A stretch of DNA of 61,122 nucleotides, taken from the NCBI GenBank assembly GCA_035525365.1, contig DATLEK010000126.1, positions 1 through 61,122 of the forward strand, in the 5' to 3' direction. The first letter of the stretch is position 1. Each line of letters begins with the position of its first letter. The notes beneath the pieces are model-generated. The model saw only the letters and a program-made list of their open reading frames with translations, did not search any database and was not told where the DNA came from. The stretch is from GCA-2861595 sp035525365 (GTDB taxonomy: Bacteria; Actinomycetota; Acidimicrobiia; Acidimicrobiales; GCA-2861595). This document shows, one piece after another, positions 6,643-14,852 of this stretch. Made by a program: the position numbers and the translations under genes.

Positions 6643-8346
6643 GTGGCCGCTGCGTTCCTCCTTCCCGTTGCCTTCTCGCCGGAGAACTACCACCGCTTCT
6701 GGGCCCCAAAAGCCGCGGTTTGCCTGCTGCTCATCGTGCCGGGAGCGGCCGCTCTGGCTCGCCTGGTTCGGGCCGGCAGCAGGGCGGCGCTGGCGGCGTC
6801 GCTGTTCGTGGTCGGGGCCGGCACTTCAACGCTGCTGTCCGACAACCCGGTCCTGAGCCTGACCGGGTCGGCCAACTGGGGTACGGGCTTCCTGTTCGTC
6901 GGATCCGTGGCCGGGGCGTGGGCCCTCGGTTCGGTCATCGGCGAGGAGCGCCGGCGACAGGTCGTGTCGGCCATCGTCGCCGCCGCGCTGGTGAACGCGG
7001 TTATCGCCTGGCTCCAGGTGCGGGGTCTGGTGCCGCCGCCGCTGGAGAGCCCGGGCCGCGCGGCAGGGCTCATGGGCAACCCCGTTCATCTGGGCGCCCT
7101 CGCCGCCGGCGGACTCTGGCTGGTGGGCGATCGGGTGGGGAGGGACCGCCAGTCACTGCTGTGGTTGGGCCCAGTAGTGCTTCTCGCCGGTGGCGCCGAG
7201 ATTTCCGGCGGTCGCTCCGGGGCCGGTCTCGCCTTTGTGGCTGTCGTCGCCGCTGTGTGGCGGGCCGGCCTCGGTTCCTGGCCGGGGCGGGCCAGGGCGC
7301 TGGCGGTGGTGGCCGCTGCCGCCGTCGGTTTCGCTCTGGCTCCCGCCGGCGCCGAGGGGGTGACCCTCGGGTCCGCAAGCGCCGTGGGAGCGGAGTCTTC
7401 CACCGCAGAAGTCGGACTGCGCTTTGACCTGTGGCGCGTGGGGCTCGATGCTGCCATCGATCGGCCCGCCTTCGGATGGGGCCCCGGCCGCTTTCAGGCT
7501 GCCACCTCGCCTCGCTCCACCCCGGCTATCGCAGGAGGTGGCGCGGTGGCGTGGAAGGACGCCCACAACTGGGTCGTGGAATACGCGGTGACAACCGGTG
7601 CTGTCGGTTTGATGCTTCTGTCCGCGTGGCTGGCTCTGGCCGCTCGCAACAGCCGCGGACCGCTAGCGGGCTTCGCGGGGATCGTCGGTCTGTTGATGCT
7701 GGTTGAGCCGCAAACGGTCGGCCTGGCGCCCCTCGCTCTGCTCGCCCTCGGCGCCTCCGGTCAGGACCGACCGGTATCGGGTCTCGGGGCCATGGGTGCG
7801 GCTTGGCGCGCCGTCGTCGTGGTGGGCGCTGTCGCCTCAGTGGTGGCGGCAGTGGTCCTGGTCGTCGGACAGGTGTTCCTGTACCACGCCTTTCTGGACA
7901 CCTCGGTGTCCAGCTTCGACAAGGCGCGCTCTCTCCTGCCCCCGTGGCCGGAGGTCTCCTTCGTCGGTTCGCGGACCGAGGCTTTCTACGGACTGCAGTC
8001 CGAACCTCATGCCCGCCGGTCCTTGGAACTTGCCCGGGAGGCGACCCGTCGTGATCCCGCCGATCCTTCGATGTGGTCCTATCTCGGCCACATCGAGTTG
8101 AAGTGGGGCACCGAGGTGGCTGCGGCAGCTGCCTTCGATCGTTCCCTGGAGGAGAACCCGTGGTTGGCCGGTGGCCTCCAGGGAAGAGCCATCGTGGCCC
8201 AGGCGCTCAACGACGACGAGTCGCTGACCGAGAGTTGTCGCCGCCTGCAGGTGCTCAAACGCAAGCCCATTCCAGCGTGCGGCGCGGGTGCGCAACGGCG
8301 AGCCATGGATGGCGGCAGCCAGCCGGCCACGAGGTGGCGCCGATAG
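6643..8346 (+). CDS. O-antigen ligase/polymerase-like membrane protein with TPR-like tail
   Basis: At least 567 residues. About ten hydrophobic helices fill residues 1-400. A long external loop contains the Wzy/WaaL-like stretch DLWRVGLDAAIDRPAFGWGPGRFQ and an HNW motif (KDAHNWVVEYAVTTGAVGL), typical of Wzy_C/O-antigen-ligase domains. The last 110 residues (RRSLELAREATRRDPADPSMWSYLG) look like tetratricopeptide helices. Role by family: polymerising or transferring lipid-linked glycans outside the membrane. The GTG at 6643 falls inside the first membrane helix; the frame is open upstream to a CTG at 6502 overlapping the nusB stop, so the true start may be non-canonical and earlier. Confidence 0.7.
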   Translation: MAAAFLLPVAFSPENYHRFWAPKAAVCLLLIVPGAAALARLVRAGSRAALAASLFVVGAGTSTLLSDNPVLSLTGSANWGTGFLFVGSVAGAWALGSVIGEERRRQVVSAIVAAALVNAVIAWLQVRGLVPPPLESPGRAAGLMGNPVHLGALAAGGLWLVGDRVGRDRQSLLWLGPVVLLAGGAEISGGRSGAGLAFVAVVAAVWRAGLGSWPGRARALAVVAAAAVGFALAPAGAEGVTLGSASAVGAESSTAEVGLRFDLWRVGLDAAIDRPAFGWGPGRFQAATSPRSTPAIAGGGAVAWKDAHNWVVEYAVTTGAVGLMLLSAWLALAARNSRGPLAGFAGIVGLLMLVEPQTVGLAPLALLALGASGQDRPVSGLGAMGAAWRAVVVVGAVASVVAAVVLVVGQVFLYHAFLDTSVSSFDKARSLLPPWPEVSFVGSRTEAFYGLQSEPHARRSLELAREATRRDPADPSMWSYLGHIELKWGTEVAAAAAFDRSLEENPWLAGGLQGRAIVAQALNDDESLTESCRRLQVLKRKPIPACGAGAQRRAMDGGSQPATRWRR

Positions 8347-8368
8347 CGCCCTTGGGTTTTCGCCGGCT

Positions 8369-9262
8369 TCAAGGGCTGCGTATGAGGGTGCGGAAGCGGG
8401 GGCCGAGCCACGGCTTTCGGCCCCAGGCCAGGAGCTGGCCCCGGGCGATGGCCGGCCACTGGCTGCGGCGGGCCCAGGCGACGAGGAGGAAGGTCGCCGG
8501 GTCGGCGGAGATGTGGCAGTCGGGCTTCTTGGACCCGGGAGGGCCGATGACGAGCGCCCCGTCGTCGAAGTCGAACAGGTAGCGGCCGCCGCCGCGGACG
8601 TGGATGTCGAAGGTGGCCCGCAGGCCCTTGGCCGCGGCCTGGTCCACCATGGTGCGGGGGCCGAGGGCGGACACGACGGGCACGAGGAAGCCGTCGAGCA
8701 CCAGGGCCGCGTGGGCGGCAGGGATTGGCCAGCGCCGGCCGTCGGCCCGGGCCATGTCGTAGCCGTGTACGATCGTCTCGTTGAGCAGGTGGCAGATGAG
8801 CGTGGGCAGCCCGACGCTCACCCCCTCGACCATCCAGGCGTGGGACCGGCTGATCGACTCCGGGCCCAGGGTCTCGAGGAAGGCGGCGGCGCGGCTTTCG
8901 ATGCGGTCTGCGAGGACGGCCGGGTCGCGCTCTGGATCGGTGTCGACTCCTGTCATGGTGACCTCGCCCAGGTCCCACATGTCCTTGATGAGCGACGCCC
9001 CCGCCTTGCCCTCCAGGTGGGGCAGGAGCCGGTGGACGTGGGAGAGGTCGTCTGCGGCCAGGCTGGGCACGAGGACCCAGGCCTGGCTCAGGTGCATGGC
9101 CACCTCGGCCAGGCTCCAGTGGTCGAGAGCCGGCGCCTCGGGGTGGCCCACCGAGCGCAGCAGGGCCGTCACCCGCCCGACCTGATCGGCCAGGGCGTCA
9201 CGGGCCTCGGTCCAGTCGATGGTGGCGGTGGCGGGCACGGGGCCGCGGCCGGGAGACGTCAT
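8369..9262 (-). CDS. Maleylpyruvate isomerase-like (MDMPI/DinB-type) protein with SCP2-like domain
   Basis: 297 residues. Residues 15-200 have the mycothiol-dependent maleylpyruvate isomerase N-domain pattern: metal-ligand His candidates in LDHWSLAEVAMHLSQAW (near residue 50) and HLLNETIVHGYDMARA (near 165). The C-terminal part (TFDIHVRGGGRYLFDFDDGA ... DCHISADPATFLLVAWAR) resembles a sterol-carrier-type SCP2 domain. Family members use a thiol cofactor or bind small hydrophobic ligands; the substrate is unknown. Start ATG with a TACGGT box 7 nt upstream, divergent from the HD-GYP gene. Confidence 0.75.
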   Translation of the reverse strand: MTSPGRGPVPATATIDWTEARDALADQVGRVTALLRSVGHPEAPALDHWSLAEVAMHLSQAWVLVPSLAADDLSHVHRLLPHLEGKAGASLIKDMWDLGEVTMTGVDTDPERDPAVLADRIESRAAAFLETLGPESISRSHAWMVEGVSVGLPTLICHLLNETIVHGYDMARADGRRWPIPAAHAALVLDGFLVPVVSALGPRTMVDQAAAKGLRATFDIHVRGGGRYLFDFDDGALVIGPPGSKKPDCHISADPATFLLVAWARRSQWPAIARGQLLAWGRKPWLGPRFRTLIRSP

Positions 9263-9269
9263 GTCTGGA

Positions 9270-9275
9270 ACCGTA
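9270..9275 (-). promoter_or_regulatory. Predicted -10 box of the MDMPI-like gene
   Basis: TACGGT on the minus strand, 7 nt from the ATG; a leaderless arrangement. Confidence 0.4.
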
Positions 9276-9310
9276 GCGAGACCAATGTTCCTACTGGTGC
9301 CGGCAGGGCC

Positions 9311-9316
9311 TACCCT
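9311..9316 (+). promoter_or_regulatory. Predicted -10 box of the HD-GYP gene
   Basis: TACCCT followed by 6 nt and the GTG start; divergent from the promoter at 9270-9275. Confidence 0.4.
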
Positions 9317-9322
9317 GAGGCG

Positions 9323-11662
9323 GTGAGCCCCACCTCGGCGTTGTGGGTGGTGCCGGCCCTGCTGGCCAGTGGGCACTCCAGCCGCAGCGGAATAGTCGTG
9401 CCCTTCGTGGGCGCGGCTGTCCTGCTGGCGGTGGTCGCCCTGTTCTGGGCCGCCCAGCCGGGCGGGCGCATGCTCGACTCGCTGGAAGAGCCGGAGGAGA
9501 ACCGCTGGCGGCGCCGGCCGGTGCTGGCCGCGGCGCTGGTGGGGATCGCCCACATCGTGCCCCTGGCCGCCGCGGTGGGGGTATCGGCTCTCCTGAGCCG
9601 CCGGCTGCCGGCGCCCGACGGGTTGTTCGCCACGGTGGTTACGTGGGTGGTCCTCGTCGTGGTGTCGACCATCGTGTTGTTCGTGGTCGGCCGCCTCGCC
9701 CGCCGGCTGCTCCCGCTGGCCGCATTGCTCAAGTTGTCGATGCTGTTCCCCGACCACGCCCCCCAGCGCCTCGCCGTGGCCCGGAAGGCCGGGAGCATCC
9801 GGGATCTGGAGAATCGCCTGGCCACCGCCCGGACGGCGGGGCTCAACGACGAACCGGCGCAGGCGGCGGAGAAGATCCTCACCCTGGTGGGCGCCCTGCA
9901 TGCCCACGACCGGCGCACCCGGGGCCATTCGGAGCGGGTGCGGATGTTCGTCGACCTGCTGGCCGAGGAGTTGAAGCTGCCGGTGGGGGACCGGGATCGG
10001 CTCCGGTGGGCGGCGCTGCTGCACGACATCGGCAAGCTCGACATCGACCCGGAGCTTCTCAACAAGCCCGACAAGCTCGACGCCGACGAGTGGAGGATCA
10101 TCCATGACCATCCCGATGCCGGCGCCCGCCTGGCCCGGCCACTGCGATCGTGGCTGGGGCCGTGGGCTCCCACCATCGAGCAGCACCACGAGCGATGGGA
10201 CGGCACCGGCTACCCCCGCCGCCTGAGGGGCGACCAGATGTGCCTGGGCGCCCGCATCGTGGGGGTGGCCGACAGCTTCGAGGTCATGACCGGGGTGCGG
10301 CCCTACAAGCGGCCGATGAGCGTGCCCGCGGCCCGCGAGGAGCTGACCCGCCACTCCGGGAGCCAGTTCGACCCCGCCGTCGTGCGGGCCTTCCTCAACG
10401 TCTCCATCGGCCGGGTGCGTTGGGGGGTGGGGCCGTTGTGCTGGATCGCCCAGATCCCCTTCGTCGGCTGGATCCCGGGGTTGGCCCAGAGTGTGGTGAG
10501 CACCGGCGGCCAGGTGGCGGGGGCCATCGGCGCCGGCGCGGGAGCGGCCGCCCTGACGACGGCCGGCGTGGCCGTGGGCATCCTGCCGGTGGCTCCCGCC
10601 GATGACGGTCCTGCCGATCGGGGCACGGAGGCGGCGTCCACGGACGGCGCCGGCGGCGCCGGCGGCGGCGCGGCTCCCACCCCCGATGGAGCCGGGGATT
10701 CCGCCGCGGCGGCGCCGGGTGTCACCTCGTCGAGCGTTCCGGCGCCGGCTGTGGCGGGGGGCACTTCAACGACCGTATCCCCGGCGCCTGGCGGCGTCGC
10801 CACGCCTGGGACGTCCACGACCTCCACGCCTGGTACGCCCGGTGGGTCCACAACCTCCACATCGGCGCCGCCAACCACGACGACGGTGCCCGAAGGCTTC
10901 GGTCTGCGACGCCTGGAGATGTCCGATGTGGACGCCAACGGCCGGGTGGACACCGTGGTGGCCACGTTCTCCGAGCCGCTGGCGCCGTCGTCCTCCACGG
11001 AGGCGTGGACCCTGACCGGCGTGCCGTCGGGTGGCCGGCTCCGCTCGGTGACGGTGGCCGGCGAGCGCGCCTTTCTGGCCGTCACCGAAGGCTCGGGGGC
11101 TCGTGACACCGCGGTGGGCGATTTCACCGTGGCCCTGGCATCGAGTGCCGACGGGATCAGGAGCCAGTCGGGCGAGGCGGCGTCGTTCGCGGCGAGGGCG
11201 CCCGAGGACCGGGCGTCGCCGGTGCCGGTTGGGCTTTCGTCGGTGAGCATCGGGCCGAAGGCGGGCAGGATCGAGCCGCGGGACGAGTTGAGGGTGAGCT
11301 TCAGCGAGGCGCTGGCGGCCACGTCGTTCCCGTCGATGACCACGGTGTCTGAGATCGACCCCGACACCGGCGGCAACGATCTTGTCGCCATCGACGGCGT
11401 GAGCGACGGCCTGCTCGACACCGGCAGCGGGGGCTACATCGTGCTCGAGGAGCGCACCGCCATCTTCGGCGGTTCCACCGTGGGCCTGGCCGACGACGGC
11501 CGCACCCTGACCGTGGTGGTGGGGCCCACGTGCACCTCCTGTGGCGGCCGGCGCTCCAGTGCCGGCGTGCTGACCTTCCGCCCCGCCGCGAACCTCACCG
11601 ACGGCGCCGGCAACGGGGCGAGAGGCTCGATCACCACGGCGGCGGACTTCCAGCTCTTCTGA
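9323..11662 (+). CDS. Membrane HD-GYP phosphodiesterase-like protein with extracytoplasmic Ig-like tail
   Basis: 779 residues. Three membrane helices lie in about residues 22-125. A linker helix leads to an HD-GYP domain (about 185-365) with HSERVR, LLHDIGKLDID near residue 232, HHERWDGTGYP near 286, and VADSFEVMTGVRPY. The catalytic HD and the GYP motif are intact, so cyclic-di-GMP hydrolysis is likely. A further hydrophobic region (370-430) is followed by about 90 residues rich in Ser, Thr, Pro, Gly and Ala. Then come two Ig-like units (DVDANGRVDTVVATFSEPL and EPRDELRVSFSEALAA) of the SbsA/Big type. A frame with no start-like signal extends upstream of 9323; the start follows the -10 box. 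Confidence 0.8.
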   Translation: MSPTSALWVVPALLASGHSSRSGIVVPFVGAAVLLAVVALFWAAQPGGRMLDSLEEPEENRWRRRPVLAAALVGIAHIVPLAAAVGVSALLSRRLPAPDGLFATVVTWVVLVVVSTIVLFVVGRLARRLLPLAALLKLSMLFPDHAPQRLAVARKAGSIRDLENRLATARTAGLNDEPAQAAEKILTLVGALHAHDRRTRGHSERVRMFVDLLAEELKLPVGDRDRLRWAALLHDIGKLDIDPELLNKPDKLDADEWRIIHDHPDAGARLARPLRSWLGPWAPTIEQHHERWDGTGYPRRLRGDQMCLGARIVGVADSFEVMTGVRPYKRPMSVPAAREELTRHSGSQFDPAVVRAFLNVSIGRVRWGVGPLCWIAQIPFVGWIPGLAQSVVSTGGQVAGAIGAGAGAAALTTAGVAVGILPVAPADDGPADRGTEAASTDGAGGAGGGAAPTPDGAGDSAAAAPGVTSSSVPAPAVAGGTSTTVSPAPGGVATPGTSTTSTPGTPGGSTTSTSAPPTTTTVPEGFGLRRLEMSDVDANGRVDTVVATFSEPLAPSSSTEAWTLTGVPSGGRLRSVTVAGERAFLAVTEGSGARDTAVGDFTVALASSADGIRSQSGEAASFAARAPEDRASPVPVGLSSVSIGPKAGRIEPRDELRVSFSEALAATSFPSMTTVSEIDPDTGGNDLVAIDGVSDGLLDTGSGGYIVLEERTAIFGGSTVGLADDGRTLTVVVGPTCTSCGGRRSSAGVLTFRPAANLTDGAGNGARGSITTAADFQLF

Positions 11663-11690
11663 GCCGGGTTGGTGGCGGACAGGTTTGGGC

Positions 11691-12956
11691 ATGCCAGGCG
11701 AGGCCGTGGAGTCCCTCCGCAGAGAACTCGAGGCCCTGGGACTGACCGGAAATGAGGCGCTTGCAGTGCTTGCGCTGCTGCAGCTCGGCTCGGCCACGAG
11801 CATCGATCTGGCCAGAGCCTGCCAGATCTCGCGAACCAACATCTACCAACTTCTCGAAGAGCTCACCACCCGGGGCCTCGCCTACCGACTCCCCGGCGAG
11901 GGGCCGGCCACATGGGCCACCACGGGTCGCGACGAACTCCTGGACCGATTGTGCGCCCTTCACGAGGAGCAGCTGCTGGGCGTGAAGGCCAGGGCGGAGC
12001 GCGTCCGTGTCGCCCTCGCAGAGGCGTTCTCCGACGCGCCGACGATTCCCTTGTCTCAGGTACGCGTCATCGGGAGCGCCGTCGACACCAAGCGAACTTA
12101 CGATCGGCTCCTGCGTGAAGTGAAGACGGAGCTGTTGATGTTCACGCGTTCGCCGTTCGCCGTTCTCGCCGGCCAGCCGAACCCAGCCGTCATGGATGCT
12201 TTGAACCGCGGCGTGAAGATGCGGGTGCTGTACCAAGAACGTGATGTCCGCCAGCACGAGGGACCGTTGCGCGCAGAAATCGACCCGTATCACGCGCTCG
12301 GCGTCAGGGGCCGGGTACTGGACGAGTTGCCCATGAAGCTCATCGTCTTCGACCGAAGCGTTGTATTGCTCGGCCTTCTCGAGCAAACATCGTCCGACGC
12401 CGGCTACCCAACGTTTCTCTTGGTCGAAAATGCCGGATTCGCCGCAGTCCAATCGGCCGCTTTCGAACAGATGTGGACCACAGGGCGCCCCTTACCTTTA
12501 CTGCCGGCTAAAACTGATACCGCCGCCACCGGCGTGGCACGGGATTTCCCCCGCACCACGCCGGCAGCACTCGACCGGAAGGCCCTCGTCCGCTCCCAGG
12601 TTGATTTCTGTGGGTATGCCGCGGAGGGTCCGGGTGACGGGCGCCACCAGCGCCCTGGTTCTCGGCGCGTCGCTGCCGTTGTTGATGTGGCGCTTCGCTG
12701 CGGCCCAGCCCTCTGGGCGGTGGCGCCGCCTCGCCTACCAAATCTTCTTTGCCGAGGCCCTCGCCTGCGCCGTCGGGCTGTACCTGTCGGGCCGGGGCAT
12801 CGCCCCCGTGGCCGAGATCCTCCCCGCCGCCATCTTCCACATCTGGGTCGTGGTGGTCACCTTCGCCGGCACCGGCCAGCCGGCGCCTCCCATGCCGACG
12901 GACATCGCGTCGCTCACCACTACGTAGACTTGCTCACATTCCAGCTGCCGCCCTGA
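11691..12956 (+). CDS. TrmB-family transcriptional regulator with anomalous C-terminal run-on
   Basis: 421 residues as the frame stands. Residues 1-80 are a winged helix (LEALGLTGNEALAVLALLQL ... ISRTNIYQLLEELTTRGLAY), followed by a coiled-coil. Then comes the TrmB sensor domain, with VRVIGSAVDTKRTYDRLLRE, MDALNRGVKMRVLYQERD and ELPMKLIVFDRSVVLLGL, ending near residue 265 (AFEQMWTTGRPL). TrmB regulators usually stop about here (250-270 residues). The remaining 150 residues are low-quality Arg/Pro-rich sequence overlapping another gene in a different frame. The native stop was probably lost in a rearrangement. Target genes are unknown; family members often sense sugars. Confidence 0.65.
   Translation: MPGEAVESLRRELEALGLTGNEALAVLALLQLGSATSIDLARACQISRTNIYQLLEELTTRGLAYRLPGEGPATWATTGRDELLDRLCALHEEQLLGVKARAERVRVALAEAFSDAPTIPLSQVRVIGSAVDTKRTYDRLLREVKTELLMFTRSPFAVLAGQPNPAVMDALNRGVKMRVLYQERDVRQHEGPLRAEIDPYHALGVRGRVLDELPMKLIVFDRSVVLLGLLEQTSSDAGYPTFLLVENAGFAAVQSAAFEQMWTTGRPLPLLPAKTDTAATGVARDFPRTTPAALDRKALVRSQVDFCGYAAEGPGDGRHQRPGSRRVAAVVDVALRCGPALWAVAPPRLPNLLCRGPRLRRRAVPVGPGHRPRGRDPPRRHLPHLGRGGHLRRHRPAGASHADGHRVAHHYVDLLTFQLPP
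12616..12927 (+). CDS. Small hypothetical membrane protein
   Basis: 103 residues from ATG (GTG at 12610 is also possible). Hydrophobic helices: ATSALVLGASLPLLMWRF, LAYQIFFAEALACAVGLYL, and VAEILPAAIFHIWVVVVTFA; it ends TDIASLTTT. It lies inside the run-on frame of the TrmB gene in another phase. The hydrophobic pattern and codon use favour this frame as the real one. Not recognised as a named family. Confidence 0.5.
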   Translation: MPRRVRVTGATSALVLGASLPLLMWRFAAAQPSGRWRRLAYQIFFAEALACAVGLYLSGRGIAPVAEILPAAIFHIWVVVVTFAGTGQPAPPMPTDIASLTTT

Positions 12957-13072
12957 AGGAGTACGAGAAGAGAGCGTCGTAACCGCTTCACCGTCACTCA
13001 GCATCTTGGGCGGTAGCGGCTCGACCTACCGCATCAGGAAGAGGACGACGCACCCCCATCCTGGCTGTCGTC

Positions 13073-13336
13073 TTGGCGACCATGATGATCTGGCGTCCGA
13101 CCGAAGGCAGGTTTGTCCACGATGCCAGCGTCATTATCGGGTCCTATGTCGAGGGCGAGCCCAGGATGGAGTTACCAGAACTCCACCGGGAACTGGCGTT
13201 ATGGCTGGGTGAGCAGACGGAGACAAACCGTCACATGCTGGAGGTACAGTTGAAGTCATTCACGTGGGGCCTTGTCGGGTTCCTCGTCGAGATCACTGGT
13301 GTAATCGTCGTGTTGGGAGATGCAGCCCGTGGGTGA
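13073..13336 (+). CDS. Hypothetical membrane protein, possibly N-terminally truncated
   Basis: At most 87 residues from a TTG; the frame is open upstream to 12983 without a good start. Content: a partial hydrophobic segment (ILAVVLATMMIW, beginning before the TTG), a soluble stretch with VHDASVIIGSYVEGEPRMELPELHRELALWLGEQ, and a C-terminal helix (WGLVGFLVEITGVIVVLG). The order helix-soluble-helix, with the first helix at the edge, suggests the 3' part of a larger two-helix membrane protein. No named family recognised. It overlaps the start of the next small gene. Confidence 0.4.
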   Translation: MATMMIWRPTEGRFVHDASVIIGSYVEGEPRMELPELHRELALWLGEQTETNRHMLEVQLKSFTWGLVGFLVEITGVIVVLGDAARG

Positions 13337-13523
13337 TGAGATGCCTAAGATCGAGCCACCGCCAAGGGAGCCAGCCCCGCCGCCTAAGCCATCTCGTCCT
13401 GATCCGAGCGTCTCAGAGCGACGCGGTGCTGCCGGGCGCGGTTCACGTAAATTGTCGCGGGCGAAGTCGTGGAGATTTGGGTTTCCCAGTCACGAGCCGG
13501 AGGAATCGCCGAGTAATCCGTGA
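13329..13523 (+). CDS. Small Pro/Arg-rich hypothetical protein
   Basis: 64 residues from GTG (ATG at 13341 is alternative). It overlaps the stop of the preceding frame (GTGGGTGA), suggesting translational coupling. Composition: PKIEPPPREPAPPPKPSRPD, then SVSERRGAAGRG and KLSRAKSWRFGFPSHEPEE. Basic and disordered; no domain. Its pairing with a small membrane protein is the only functional hint. Confidence 0.4.
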   Translation: MGDEMPKIEPPPREPAPPPKPSRPDPSVSERRGAAGRGSRKLSRAKSWRFGFPSHEPEESPSNP

Positions 13524-13536
13524 CCTGCCCGGATCC

Positions 13537-13582
13537 CGCAAGTACCGCAGGACGGCCTGAATGACCTGAGCTGTTGATCCTG
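13537..13582. repeat. Copy B of a 45/46-bp direct repeat carrying an ABC-permease tail
   Basis: Matches 17424-17468 with one substitution and one inserted base. It contains the last codons (RKYRRTA) and trailer of the ABC permease at 16635-17447, but the rest of that gene is absent here. Its 3' end lies 24 bp before the channel-like gene. Confidence 0.75.
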
Positions 13583-13605
13583 CGGCAGTAGCAGTAGTTG
13601 GCGAG

Positions 13606-14811
13606 GTGTCGATCGTGTCGCCGGCGGGTCTCGCCTACCTTCGGGTGATGGTGCTGGTGTACGTCGCTACCTTCTTCTTCGGGGCGGCGCTGGTGCTGGG
13701 GACTCTCGCCTCGGCCGTCCGGGCCATGGTGGTGCCCCGTGGGTTGCCTTCGTTCATCGCCCGGGCCGTGTTCGAGGTGCTCCGCGGCCTTCTGCGCCCG
13801 CTCATGGGAGGACGCGACGGTGACTATGCGCGCCGGGACCGCGTCATGGCCGCCTACGCGCCCGTCGGCCTTCTCGTTCTGCCGCTGGTGTGGCTCATCC
13901 TGGTCCTGGCCGGCTACACCTGCATGTACTGGAGCCTCGGGGCCCGGCCCTGGCGTGACGCCTTCACCCTGTCGGGGTCGTCACTCCTGACCCTGGGTTT
14001 CGCGTCGGCCAAGTCCCTGCCCACCCTCGCCCTGGCCTTCACCGAGGCGGCCACCGGGATCGGGCTGCTGGCCCTGCTCATCAGCTACCTGCCCACCCTC
14101 TACGCCACGTTCAACCGGCGGGAGCTGGCGGTGGCGCTGTTGGAGGTGCGGGCCGACAGCCCACCATCTGGTGCCAACCTGATCCGCCGCTACCACCGCA
14201 TCGGCTGGGACGGCGGGCTCACCCAGGTCTGGAAGGACTGGGAGACGTGGTTCGCCGACCTGGAGGAGACCCACACCTCACTCGCCGCGCTGGCATTCTT
14301 CCGCTCACCGCAACCCGATCGCTCATGGGTGACGGCGGCCGGCGCCGTGCTCGACGGGGCCGCCCTGCGGACCTCCACCGTCGACGGTCCCCGTGATCCT
14401 GAGGCCGACCTCTGCCTGCGGGCCGGTTACCTCGCCCTCCGCCACATCGCCACGTTCTACGACATCCCACACGACTCCGATCCTCCGCCCGACGGTCCCA
14501 TCTCCGTCACCCGGGAGGAGTACGAGGAGGTGTGCCGTGAGCTGGAGGAGGCCGGAGTTCCACTGAAGGCCGATCGGGACCAGGCGTGGCGGGACTTCGC
14601 CGGCTGGCGGGTCAACTACGACACCGTCCTGATCGGCCTCGCCGCTCTGACGATGGCCCCGTCCGCCCTCTGGTCCTCCGACAGGGACGCCAGCTTCCGG
14701 CGCCCGCCCCTTCTGCCCCGCCGCGGGCGCAAGCCGCGGGAGTCGACCGACGGCGAAGATCGCTCGGTAGACGGCTTACCGACCCCCACCGATGGGGGAG
14801 GACGTGACTGA
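13606..14811 (+). CDS. Ion-channel-like membrane protein
   Basis: 401 residues; GTG start, with another in-frame GTG at 13615. Helices: YLRVMVLVYVATFFFGAALV (about 9-30), VGLLVLPLVWLILVLAGYTC (about 85-105) and FTEAATGIGLLALLISYLPT (about 140-160). The loop between the last two, FTLSGSSLLTLGFAS, has the placement of a two-helix potassium-channel pore loop. The filter reads TLGF rather than TVGYG, so ion selectivity is uncertain. The C-terminal 230 residues are soluble and acidic (WKDWETWFADLEETHTSLA, TREEYEEVCRELEEAGV). I infer a channel-related membrane protein with a cytoplasmic domain of unknown role. Confidence 0.6.
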   Translation: MSIVSPAGLAYLRVMVLVYVATFFFGAALVLGTLASAVRAMVVPRGLPSFIARAVFEVLRGLLRPLMGGRDGDYARRDRVMAAYAPVGLLVLPLVWLILVLAGYTCMYWSLGARPWRDAFTLSGSSLLTLGFASAKSLPTLALAFTEAATGIGLLALLISYLPTLYATFNRRELAVALLEVRADSPPSGANLIRRYHRIGWDGGLTQVWKDWETWFADLEETHTSLAALAFFRSPQPDRSWVTAAGAVLDGAALRTSTVDGPRDPEADLCLRAGYLALRHIATFYDIPHDSDPPPDGPISVTREEYEEVCRELEEAGVPLKADRDQAWRDFAGWRVNYDTVLIGLAALTMAPSALWSSDRDASFRRPPLLPRRGRKPRESTDGEDRSVDGLPTPTDGGGRD

Positions 14812-14852
14812 TGCGTTTCCTTCCCCGTCGCCGGGCGGCCCGGGGGCGGCCG

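Noticed and set aside
10620..10900. CRISPR-like or repeat array in the HD-GYP gene
   Set aside because: The repetition is codon-level Ser/Thr/Pro/Gly/Ala low complexity in an interdomain linker, with no regular repeat-spacer spacing.
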